Assembly: GCA_910587555.1 (NCBI GenBank)
Contig: CAJULV010000003.1
Span: 87,361 to 124,995, forward strand
Reading direction: 5' to 3'
From: an uncultured Acetatifactor sp.
Lineage (GTDB): Bacteria; Bacillota; Clostridia; Lachnospirales; Lachnospiraceae
Length of the DNA: 37,635 nucleotides
Positions 1 to 6,896 of this stretch are shown here, in pieces; position 1 is the first letter of the stretch, and every line of letters starts with the position of its first letter. Both the position numbers and the translations under genes were made by a program. The notes below the pieces were generated by a model that saw only the letters and a list, made by a program, of their open reading frames with translations, did not search any database and was not told the DNA's origin.

Positions 1-298
1 CCATGAACACAGCATCGTTCATGGGCTGATGGCCATCCGGCCGTTTCCTGCCCGGAATAAGGTCATTATACCATGGTACCGCGGAAATTGCACCAGTACC
101 GGCGCAGAAATTTCTTCGGGATACCCGGTTTCGGGTATCGGAAAGATGGGGAAAGCTGCCGTTTTTCCCCTTACATTTCGCTGTTATCCGTGGCTGTAGT
201 GTGCTATACTATCCTGGTCCGGCCAAAACCGAAACCAACGATACCATTGCAAAGAGATTGGGCAGATATGGAAATATAAACAGGAGGACTTATGTGCA
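1..298. other. Left-edge intergenic region with weak promoter-like elements
   Basis: No supported complete gene lies here. On the minus strand a TATAAT box (plus positions 65-70) sits 17 bases from a poor -35 (GTGCAA, 88-93). It faces an ATG at 20-22 that runs off the window edge (reads MNDAVFM). On the plus strand an extended -10 (TGC-TATACT, 202-210) could serve the GNAT gene. Positions 1-8 and 17-24 form a perfect 8-base inverted repeat with an 8-base loop and no T tract. A 68-codon open frame at 73-279 has no convincing ribosome site or recognisable motif, and I do not treat it as a gene. Confidence 0.35.
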
Positions 299-802
299 AT
301 GACAGTCAGAAACGCGCAATTGACAGACCTTGAAGCAATCAAACAGATATATGCCTATGCCAGAGAACAGATGAAAAAGAACGGGAACCCCTCCCAATGG
401 GGTGACAACCGTCCTTCTGAAGACACAATCCGGGCGGATATCAGGAACTTCCAGAGCTATGTAATAACGAGAAAAACAGAAACATGTTCCGAAATCTGCG
501 GGGCTTTTGCCTTTATTATAGGAGAGGACCCTACTTACCGGATTCTGGAGTACGGCCATTGGCTGAACGAAGCCCCTTACGGCACCATCCACCGGCTTGC
601 CGCCGGCGACACTGCAAAAGGTATCTTCAGCACCTGCCTTACCTGGTGCCTGGCACAGATTCCCAACATCAGGATTGATACCCACCGGGATAACCTGATT
701 ATGCGGCATCTGCTGGAAAAGAACGGATTCAAAAAATGCGGCATTATTTATGTGGAAGATAACAGCCCACGGCTGGCATACCAGAAATCCCCTGACGTAT
801 AA
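299..802 (+). CDS. GNAT family N-acetyltransferase
   Basis: This is a 167-residue protein with the general layout of the GNAT fold, which moves an acetyl group from acetyl-CoA to an amine. The N-terminal part (TVRNAQLTDLEAI) is the typical first strand and helix. The C-terminal part (residues about 125-150, NLIMRHLLEKNGFKKCG) is the usual GNAT helix followed by the loop before the last strands. The acceptor substrate cannot be read from sequence. AGGAGG at 282-287 lies 11 bases before the ATG. A nearer ATG at 292 is in another frame and is not used. It is monocistronic and converges on the esterase gene at 839. A short stem (ACCGC/GCGGT, 809-836) followed by five Ts lies just after the stop. 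The family call is good; the function is unknown. Confidence 0.8.
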   Translation: MTVRNAQLTDLEAIKQIYAYAREQMKKNGNPSQWGDNRPSEDTIRADIRNFQSYVITRKTETCSEICGAFAFIIGEDPTYRILEYGHWLNEAPYGTIHRLAAGDTAKGIFSTCLTWCLAQIPNIRIDTHRDNLIMRHLLEKNGFKKCGIIYVEDNSPRLAYQKSPDV

Positions 803-808
803 AGGCAT

Positions 809-842
809 ACCGCCACGGTTCTGTATCTCCTGCGGTTTTTAT
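809..842 (+). terminator. Weak candidate terminator after the GNAT gene
   Basis: A five-base stem ACCGC/GCGGT (809-813 and 832-836) is followed by TTTTTAT in the short gap between two convergent genes. The stem is short and the loop is long, so this is only a candidate. Its T tract runs into the last codons of the minus-strand esterase gene. Confidence 0.3.
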
Positions 843-1492
843 GAGTATTGGCCAAACCCACACTGGTCCAGAAAAGCCCTTGCCATCAGAGTGGAACCGA
901 TCTGATTTGGATGCACCCTGTCCCAGGCCACACTGGACGAGTGGCGGATGCTGCAGTAGTCCTCATACATTTTCTGGAAATCCACAAAACGGCAGCCGTA
1001 TTCCGCAGCCAGTTTCCTGCAGATTTCCACATACTCGTCCATTCTGGCGCGCATTTTGTCCTGGCGGTTGGGCTCCATGTAATAAGGGGAAAGCAGGAAA
1101 ATCCCCTTCACCTGATCCTTCACCGCCAGGATCATTTTCCGGATATTTTCCTCATATTCTTCAGGCAGCACATGATGCTCCGCCATGGCCGGGCAGTCAA
1201 ACTGGCGCCACACATCATTGATACCGATGCAGATGGACACCCAGTCCGGGCGCAGGTCCACCACATCCCTCTGATACCTGGCCAGGAGGTCCCTGCTGCT
1301 GTTTCCCGCCACACCGGAATTGGTAATCCGCAGGCGGATCTCCGGATAAAATGCAGACAGCAGATTCTCTACCACCCGGACATAGCCCGTTCCCAGATTA
1401 TCAAACAGCCCTTCCCCCACGGGCTGTTCGCTTCCCATATCGGTGACGGAATCTCCCGCAAATACGATTCTGTCCATATCATCAAAAATCAT
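839..1492 (-). CDS. SGNH/GDSL-family hydrolase (probable carbohydrate esterase)
   Basis: This is a 217-residue SGNH hydrolase, the fold used by many acetylxylan and rhamnogalacturonan acetyl esterases. The blocks are clear: block I GDSVTDMG with Ser15, block II NSGVAGN with Gly60, block III GIND with Asn92, and block V DRVHPN with Asp191 and His194 completing the triad. There is no signal peptide, so it should act in the cytoplasm on imported sugar. The open frame extends 10 codons further upstream, but AGGAGG at 1500-1505 lies 7 bases before the ATG at 1492, which fixes the start. It is the last gene of the minus-strand sugar operon, 45 bases after the GH94-like phosphorylase. Removal of acetyl groups before phosphorolysis is inferred from context; the real ester is unknown. 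Confidence 0.85.
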   Translation of the reverse strand: MIFDDMDRIVFAGDSVTDMGSEQPVGEGLFDNLGTGYVRVVENLLSAFYPEIRLRITNSGVAGNSSRDLLARYQRDVVDLRPDWVSICIGINDVWRQFDCPAMAEHHVLPEEYEENIRKMILAVKDQVKGIFLLSPYYMEPNRQDKMRARMDEYVEICRKLAAEYGCRFVDFQKMYEDYCSIRHSSSVAWDRVHPNQIGSTLMARAFLDQCGFGQYS

Positions 1493-1537
1493 TACAATTT
1501 CCTCCTTTTTTCTGTCTGTCATGCTTTACAGCTGTTT

Positions 1538-3802
1538 CTAATCCAACATGCCCCTGCCCACATCTTCCACTGTCACATCCTCATTGCTGCGGATGGTAAT
1601 CCGGTACATCCTTCCCCGGAACCTTCTGGTGACTGTGGCGGGCAGCAGCTCCGGCGGCAGGCAGGGCTTCACCGACAGCCCCTCCCAACAGGGTTTTATC
1701 CCCAACAGATACTGGGTTGCCGCCAGATACATCCATGCCGCCGTCCCGGTAAGCCAGGACACGTTAGCCAAGCCGAACCTGTCACTTTCCGGGCCGAAAA
1801 TGTTGGATGCATAGACATAGGGTTCCGCCCGGTACCGTTCCTGTCCTGCCTTCGCCTGTGCCACCATGGGGAGCAGCTGCCTGTAATATTTCCAGGCATA
1901 CTCGCTCCTTCCCAACATGCACTCCGCGATAATGGCCCAGGTATTGGCATGGCAGAACACACTGCCGTTTTCCCCGCAGCCCTTATTGTAGTAGGTGAGA
2001 GGGTCCTCCCTGGAAGGATAATTCTCCATGGCGGGATAAATCTTGCGGATTCCCAAATCCGTGTCCAGATATTTCCGGACGCTGTCCATGGCCGCTGCCT
2101 GCTTCTCCGGCTCCCCCAGTCCGCTGATCACAGCCCAGCTCTGGGTGTTCAGCCAGATTTTCGCCTGGGGTTCCCGGGCGGAACCGATGAAAATGCCTTC
2201 GTCCGTAATGCACCGCCGGAACCACTGACCGTCCCAACCCAGGGAATTGACTTTTTCCCGCATCTGTTGATACAGTTTCTCGTACGGTTCCGCGTCTTCC
2301 CCCAGAAGCCCGGCCAGTTCCTTCATCATCCGCAGCGCCGTGCCGAACTGCATCCCTGTCCAGATACTCTCTCCCCTGCCCTTTCGGCATACCTTGTACA
2401 GCATATCGTTCCAGTCGGAGCACAGCATCAGCGGAAATCCGTTTTCTCCCATATGGGAAGCCGTGAATTCCACAGATTTTCCAATGTGCTCCCACACCGT
2501 TCCACGGCCCCCGTCGTAATAGGGAATCTCCCTGGACAGATAATCCAGGCTTCCTTCCTCCATCACCAGATGATACACATCCATAATCAGCCATAAGTGG
2601 TTGTCAGAGTGAATCCGCGTCACCGGCTCCCACCCTTCCGTGGGAAAGAAATAATGGTTGCAGTGCCCGTCCCCATATTGCTGTGTGAACAGCAGATCCA
2701 GTTTCTCCCTGGCCCGTCCCGCATCCAGGGGAATCATGGCCAGAATATCCTGGGCCGTATCCCGCATTCCCACACCCCGGAAGGTGCCTGTGGCATAGTA
2801 GCTGATGTTCCGGGAAAACTGGAAATTCCGTTCCACCTGGTAGGGATTCCAGATATTGATCATGGTCTGGGCGTCCCCGTCGGGCAGGGCGCATTGAAAA
2901 CCGGACAGATACCGCTCCCACTGCGCCTGCAGGGCTTCCCCGGCACGCTCTGCAAAGTCCGCCTCCCTGCACCGGGCCGCTGTCTGCAGAATCAGATCTT
3001 CCGTCATGGCCGTTCCCAGAAAAATCCGGACTTTCCGCTCCTCTCCCGCCTTCAGTTCCAGGTCAAGCTGCAGGGCAAAGCAGGGATCCCCGCCGTACAG
3101 AACAGAACCGGACAATTCCCCCCGCTCCACCCCAAGGGGATTTTCTTCACTCCGATAGCTTCCCACAAAGCTGTCCCTGTCGCAGTCAAAGGCAGTTACG
3201 GGCACATCCGCGGCAAAAAACACCAGGGGCGTCTCTTCGGGCCTGGGTTGATTTTCCACCCCATAGCGGTAGACCAGAATGTCACCCAGGGGATAGCAGG
3301 CCAGCTGATGCTTATTATAACACTGCCACTGTACTTCCCGCAAGAATTCCATCATGCCCAATTCCACATAGGGAAAAATCCGCACCTTTCTGTCCCTGTC
3401 CGAGCGGAGGGTCATATCCCAGATCAGGGCATCCTCCTCTTTCCCCACTAGGTAGGTTGTATGTACCTCCAGGCCCCTGTGTTCCGCCTGAAACCCGGTG
3501 TAGCCCATTCCATGGAAGCCCTTCCACTTTTCGGGCTTCACCGGGCAGGGTTCGCAGGTGGGGCACCAAACCTCCTCCCCGTCCCGGATGTAGGTATAGA
3601 AACCGCTCCTGTCCATGGGCAGATGGAAAAAACGGTAATGATTGATCCTCCAAATCTGCGGTGATTTATAGAATGCCACCCCGCCCCCGGCCTGGGAAAT
3701 CATGGTGTGAAAGGTTCCGTTGGACAGGTAATTCATCCAGGGCGTGGGCGTCCGGTAATCGTTAAAGATAATTTCCCGCTTCTCATTGTCAAATTGATAC
3801 AT
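1538..3802 (-). CDS. GH94-like glycoside phosphorylase
   Basis: This 754-residue protein resembles the GH94 inverting phosphorylases (cellobiose, chitobiose and related disaccharide phosphorylases, usually about 800 residues). They cleave a glycosidic bond with phosphate to give a sugar 1-phosphate. An N-terminal beta-sandwich region (about 1-290) opens with FNDYRTPTPWMNYLSNG. It is followed by a linker and an (alpha/alpha)6-barrel part. The CSDWNDML motif (about residue 480) matches the GH94 DWND segment that holds the catalytic acid Asp. RGVGMRDTAQD (about 345), GGRGTVWEH and GCGENGSVFCHANTW are also typical of the family. There is no signal peptide, so the site is cytoplasmic. AAGGAG sits 7 bases before the ATG. 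The start overlaps the end of the upstream SGNH gene by 14 bases, implying coupled translation. The substrate is not readable; a chitobiose- or cellobiose-type linkage is only a default guess. Confidence 0.8.
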   Translation of the reverse strand: MYQFDNEKREIIFNDYRTPTPWMNYLSNGTFHTMISQAGGGVAFYKSPQIWRINHYRFFHLPMDRSGFYTYIRDGEEVWCPTCEPCPVKPEKWKGFHGMGYTGFQAEHRGLEVHTTYLVGKEEDALIWDMTLRSDRDRKVRIFPYVELGMMEFLREVQWQCYNKHQLACYPLGDILVYRYGVENQPRPEETPLVFFAADVPVTAFDCDRDSFVGSYRSEENPLGVERGELSGSVLYGGDPCFALQLDLELKAGEERKVRIFLGTAMTEDLILQTAARCREADFAERAGEALQAQWERYLSGFQCALPDGDAQTMINIWNPYQVERNFQFSRNISYYATGTFRGVGMRDTAQDILAMIPLDAGRAREKLDLLFTQQYGDGHCNHYFFPTEGWEPVTRIHSDNHLWLIMDVYHLVMEEGSLDYLSREIPYYDGGRGTVWEHIGKSVEFTASHMGENGFPLMLCSDWNDMLYKVCRKGRGESIWTGMQFGTALRMMKELAGLLGEDAEPYEKLYQQMREKVNSLGWDGQWFRRCITDEGIFIGSAREPQAKIWLNTQSWAVISGLGEPEKQAAAMDSVRKYLDTDLGIRKIYPAMENYPSREDPLTYYNKGCGENGSVFCHANTWAIIAECMLGRSEYAWKYYRQLLPMVAQAKAGQERYRAEPYVYASNIFGPESDRFGLANVSWLTGTAAWMYLAATQYLLGIKPCWEGLSVKPCLPPELLPATVTRRFRGRMYRITIRSNEDVTVEDVGRGMLD

Positions 3803-4454
3803 ATCCCGCTCCTTTCACACAGCGCAGCCACTCTCTGGCCAGCAGGCCGTTCCCCGCCAGGGTCAGATGAATGCCGTCCACAGACCAGTGTGCGGCAGGG
3901 GCTTTCTCACAGGCCCTGTCAAACAGCTCCCGGGAGGGTACCAGTAACGCACCGTATTTCTCCGCCAGTGCCCTCACCACATCCGCCCGCTCCCGAATCT
4001 GCCCGTACCAGGTATCCCAGTTCTCCACAATATCCCATCCGTAGGTCAGTTCCTCCGGCTTCAACTTCAGAAGGAAGGGTTCACACAGCACAATTTTTGC
4101 CTGGGGCCTGGCCTGTTTCACCTCATACAGCATTCTGTCATATATAAAGGAAAATTTCTCCCTGTCAGCCCCCTTGTCCATCCGGAGCTGAAATCCCACG
4201 TCGTTGACGCCGCAGAGGATACTGATCAGGTCAAACTCCTCGTTCAGGGTATCCTCAATCCATCGGGCATACAAATCCATGATACGGTTGCCGTTGACCC
4301 CATGGTTTGTCACCTGAATCCCGGGATTTTCACTGGTGAGGTATGCCGCCACCATGTTCACATATCCCTCGCCCAACCGCTTTAAGGGGTCCTTTCCTTC
4401 TTTGTCTCTGCAGGCATCTGTCAGGGAATCTCCCTGAAATAATAATTTTGTCAT
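3789..4454 (-). CDS. SGNH/GDSL-family hydrolase, second operon esterase
   Basis: This is a 221-residue SGNH hydrolase distinct from the one at 839. It has GDSLTD with nucleophile Ser10, HGVNGN with Gly52, GVND with Asn84, and VDGIHLT with Asp193 and His196. No signal peptide is seen. The frame stays open 30 codons further upstream, but TAGGAGAAACT directly precedes the ATG at 4454 and the SGNH fold starts at once with TKLLFQGDS, so I chose that start. The upstream gene stops 53 bases away and the downstream phosphorylase overlaps by 14 bases. Two different cytoplasmic SGNH enzymes in one operon suggest a glycan carrying more than one ester. That is an inference, and the acyl group is unknown. 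Confidence 0.83.
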   Translation of the reverse strand: MTKLLFQGDSLTDACRDKEGKDPLKRLGEGYVNMVAAYLTSENPGIQVTNHGVNGNRIMDLYARWIEDTLNEEFDLISILCGVNDVGFQLRMDKGADREKFSFIYDRMLYEVKQARPQAKIVLCEPFLLKLKPEELTYGWDIVENWDTWYGQIRERADVVRALAEKYGALLVPSRELFDRACEKAPAAHWSVDGIHLTLAGNGLLAREWLRCVKGAGYVSI

Positions 4455-4507
4455 AGTTTCTCCTATATTTACATCGCTGCGCCGCAGCTTAAAATGGGTA
4501 ATGTTTC

Positions 4508-6568
4508 TCACGCAGGTTGCCATACGGGGCTGTCTGCACTGCATCCTGAAAAAGATGAGGCTGTCCCTGGTATTTTCTCCACCGGAATCTCCGGGAAATC
4601 TGCAGGCGGGGAATGGAATTTCAGCGTTTCCCTGCAGAAACCTGCCTCCTCCCCGGATTTAAACAGGTAATTGACGCCGATCTTATTGTACTCATACAGG
4701 GATTCCGCGATTTCCCCCAGACAGGCATCCCTGTGAATGACCACATTATGCTCCAGAACCACGTTTGCCGGATTGATGGGAAAAGCCGGGTCCTGGGGAT
4801 TCTGAAAATCTGTGGAAACCCCTGCCAGAGAAGGGTATTTTTTTCTCCAGATTTCACTGGTGTACGGAATTTCCGCAAGTTTTTTCCAATGAGGCGCATC
4901 CGGCCTGTCGCAGGCTGCATGTGCCCACCCGCCTTTCAGAAACCCCTCCCGGTTGCGGTCATCGTAATAGATGGGCGCAAGGCAATCCCCCAGAATCACA
5001 TTGTCCCGAATCACATTATCCCGGCCGCCTCCTGCCAGAAACCCGCGCCCCCTGATGTCTATCAGCAGGTTCCCGTATGCCGTCTGGCCGGAAAGCCCGT
5101 CGTCCCAGTAAATGCCGTTGGCCGGAAAGCCGTCGCTTCCCACTCTTTCAATCCGGTTATACCGAATCACGGTTCCGTGGGCGGCCCAGTCAAATCCGGC
5201 ATACACCGCCCCTGCATCCTCCGAGCGCAGAACTGCGTCATGGATATAATTGTACTCGATAAGGTGTTCGTTTCCCTCATAGGATACCGCCAGATGAGGG
5301 GTGTTCCAGATCTCGTTATGGGCACATATATTTCCCACTCCGGACAGATGCACCCCCGCCTGGTAAGTCCGGTAAACCTGTGAAAAATCGTGTATCCGAT
5401 TATGCCGCGCCGTATTTTCCCCGGGCGTCAGCGTGTCCCGCACACCGCCTTTCAGGTAAATTCCGCCCTGGCCCGTATGGGAAATCTCACAGTTTTCAAC
5501 AGTATTACGATATCCTTCAATCTGGATTCCGTGTAATGCCGTATTTCGGATATGCAGATTCAGAAACCTGCTGCCGTTTCCCTTCACGGTAACCGCAGTC
5601 TGCCTTACATTGGTAAGGGTAAAGCCTGAAAAAACCATGTTTTCTGCACCGGACAGGCAGATCAGGGGGCTGTCCGCAGCCGAGATCTCAAATACCGCCT
5701 CCTGTGTCCCCCGGGGATACACATACAGAATCCCCCTTTGCCGGTCTATCCAATACATTCCCGGAGACGCAAGCTCCTGAAGGATATTGTAAAAATAATA
5801 GCAGCCCTCCTTCCTTGCTCCGAAACGGCTCACATACCCGGGATAAACTCCACGATTTTCCGTATCAAAGGTAACGGGTGTAGAGGAATCTGCCCAATCC
5901 CAGTAAAAACAGCCTGCCATCCACACTTCCCCCGGTTCCTTCCAGGTTTTTACACGTTCGTTCGTCTCTTTATCAATGATATAAAGTCCTCCCCTGTGGT
6001 TCCGGCGTTCCTCCCAGTCTTTCCAGTAATTCTGGGGCGGAAATTCCGCCGCGTCCCCCACATCCGCAATTTCTTCAAACTGCAGAAATCCTTCCCCCGG
6101 ATACCGGGCCAGGGTCATACGTTCCCCGTTTTCAAAAACTTCCAGGTTCACGCCGGAAACCACGCCGTCATATTTGCGGCCTGTGCTGTAGCGGCCGATG
6201 GCATAGAGTTTTTCGTAGGCCTCCTTCCCCACCCCGTACCGCTTCAGGTCAATGGCCCGCACGTTTTCCGCTGCCCCGGGCGACAGCCTGTCCCGCATTT
6301 CGTCGGAAGCGGACTCTGTGGCGTCATATGGTACACGCAGCCCGCCCGTTATCACGGCGCCCTCCCCTGTCCGGTAGGTATGGCCGCTGTCTCTTGCGTC
6401 AAACACAAGGTTTTCCCCATAGATTCCCGCCCTCACTTCAACAGTGGCAGGCCCTTTGAGGGTTCTCGCCCTGTCCCTTGCCGCTGTGATGGTCCGAAGG
6501 GGCAGCTCCCGGGTTCCCGGATTCAGGTCCTGCCCCCGGGGGCTAACATAGATTATATTCTGACTCAT
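4508..6568 (-). CDS. Right-handed parallel beta-helix protein (probable glycosidase)
   Basis: This 686-residue protein opens with IIYVSPRGQDLNPGT and PLRTITAARDRAR, the usual entry of right-handed parallel beta-helix carbohydrate enzymes. Repeated N-rich turns follow (NVRQTAVTV, NLHIRNTALHGIQIEG, NTVENCEISHTGQGGIYLKGG, NEIWNTPHLAVSYEGNEH). A conserved-looking acidic stretch NGIYWDDGLSG (about 525-540) is a candidate active-site region. The general look recalls GH120/GH141-type proteins, but I cannot assign a family. No signal peptide is present, so it should be cytoplasmic. The open frame runs 58 codons further upstream through the tandem repeat region. AAGGAG then 5 bases before ATG at 6568 marks the true start. 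It sits between the second beta-helix gene and an SGNH esterase, so it likely trims the imported oligosaccharide. Confidence 0.72.
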   Translation of the reverse strand: MSQNIIYVSPRGQDLNPGTRELPLRTITAARDRARTLKGPATVEVRAGIYGENLVFDARDSGHTYRTGEGAVITGGLRVPYDATESASDEMRDRLSPGAAENVRAIDLKRYGVGKEAYEKLYAIGRYSTGRKYDGVVSGVNLEVFENGERMTLARYPGEGFLQFEEIADVGDAAEFPPQNYWKDWEERRNHRGGLYIIDKETNERVKTWKEPGEVWMAGCFYWDWADSSTPVTFDTENRGVYPGYVSRFGARKEGCYYFYNILQELASPGMYWIDRQRGILYVYPRGTQEAVFEISAADSPLICLSGAENMVFSGFTLTNVRQTAVTVKGNGSRFLNLHIRNTALHGIQIEGYRNTVENCEISHTGQGGIYLKGGVRDTLTPGENTARHNRIHDFSQVYRTYQAGVHLSGVGNICAHNEIWNTPHLAVSYEGNEHLIEYNYIHDAVLRSEDAGAVYAGFDWAAHGTVIRYNRIERVGSDGFPANGIYWDDGLSGQTAYGNLLIDIRGRGFLAGGGRDNVIRDNVILGDCLAPIYYDDRNREGFLKGGWAHAACDRPDAPHWKKLAEIPYTSEIWRKKYPSLAGVSTDFQNPQDPAFPINPANVVLEHNVVIHRDACLGEIAESLYEYNKIGVNYLFKSGEEAGFCRETLKFHSPPADFPEIPVEKIPGTASSFSGCSADSPVWQPA

Positions 6569-6610
6569 TGCGCTCCTTCCTGATATTGTATACTTCCTTC
6601 CACCGGGCCG

Positions 6611-6858
6611 CTTCTCCTGCGGACGTCGGAAGCCCATCTCACATCCGGACCGAATACTTCTTACATCCGGACTCCTCCTGCAGACACCGGGTGTCCGTCT
6701 TACATCCGGACTCCTCCTGCGCACACTGGATATCCATCTCACATCCGGACCGAATGCTTCTTCTATCCGGACTCCTCCTGCAGATACCGGGTGTCCGTCT
6801 TACATCCAGTCTGAACATTTCTTCCACCTACCACTTCTCCTGCAGATACCGGGTGTCC
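6611..6858. repeat. Imperfect 39-bp/22-bp tandem array with 100-bp higher-order period
   Basis: Five copies of a 39-base unit A lie at 6611-6649, 6672-6710, 6711-6749, 6772-6810 and, cut short, 6834-6858. Between them sit a 22-base unit B at 6650-6671 and 6750-6771 and a degenerate copy at 6811-6833. The order is A-B-A-A-B-A-B'-A. Equivalent units recur every 100 bases (6650 to 6750, 6672 to 6772). Most A units hold the near-palindrome GACACCGGGTGTC or a diverged form. Read on the minus strand, the units carry GCAGGAGGAG followed by TCCGGATGTAA, a ribosome-site-like word before a start-stop pair. The array lies wholly between two operon genes. Its function is unknown. Confidence 0.8.
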
Positions 6859-6880
6859 ACGGCGAAGCGGATTCCCGTCA

Positions 6881-6896
6881 GCCGGAAAAATCCGGC
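6881..6896. other. Short perfect hairpin next to a stop codon
   Basis: GCCGGA and TCCGGC flank an AAAA loop, immediately after the stop codon of the beta-helix gene at 6897 on the minus strand. No T tract follows on the minus strand. It may be a processing or stability signal, or a weak pause site, rather than a terminator. Confidence 0.4.

Noticed and set aside
73..279. A 68-codon open frame at the left edge
   Set aside because: No ribosome site, no known motif, and it overlaps promoter-like elements of both strands.
848..2596. A 582-codon plus-strand open frame opposite the SGNH and phosphorylase genes
   Set aside because: It crosses two well-supported genes on the other strand, has no motif, and His/Pro/Gln-rich composition typical of antisense frames in GC-rich genes.
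6569..6742. N-terminal extension of the beta-helix protein through the repeat array
   Set aside because: The Arg/Ser/Pro-rich translation is simply the repeat array read in frame. A good ribosome site lies before the ATG at 6568.
6611..6858. CRISPR array
   Set aside because: The repeats follow each other without unique spacers of constant length, differ between copies, and no cas gene is near.
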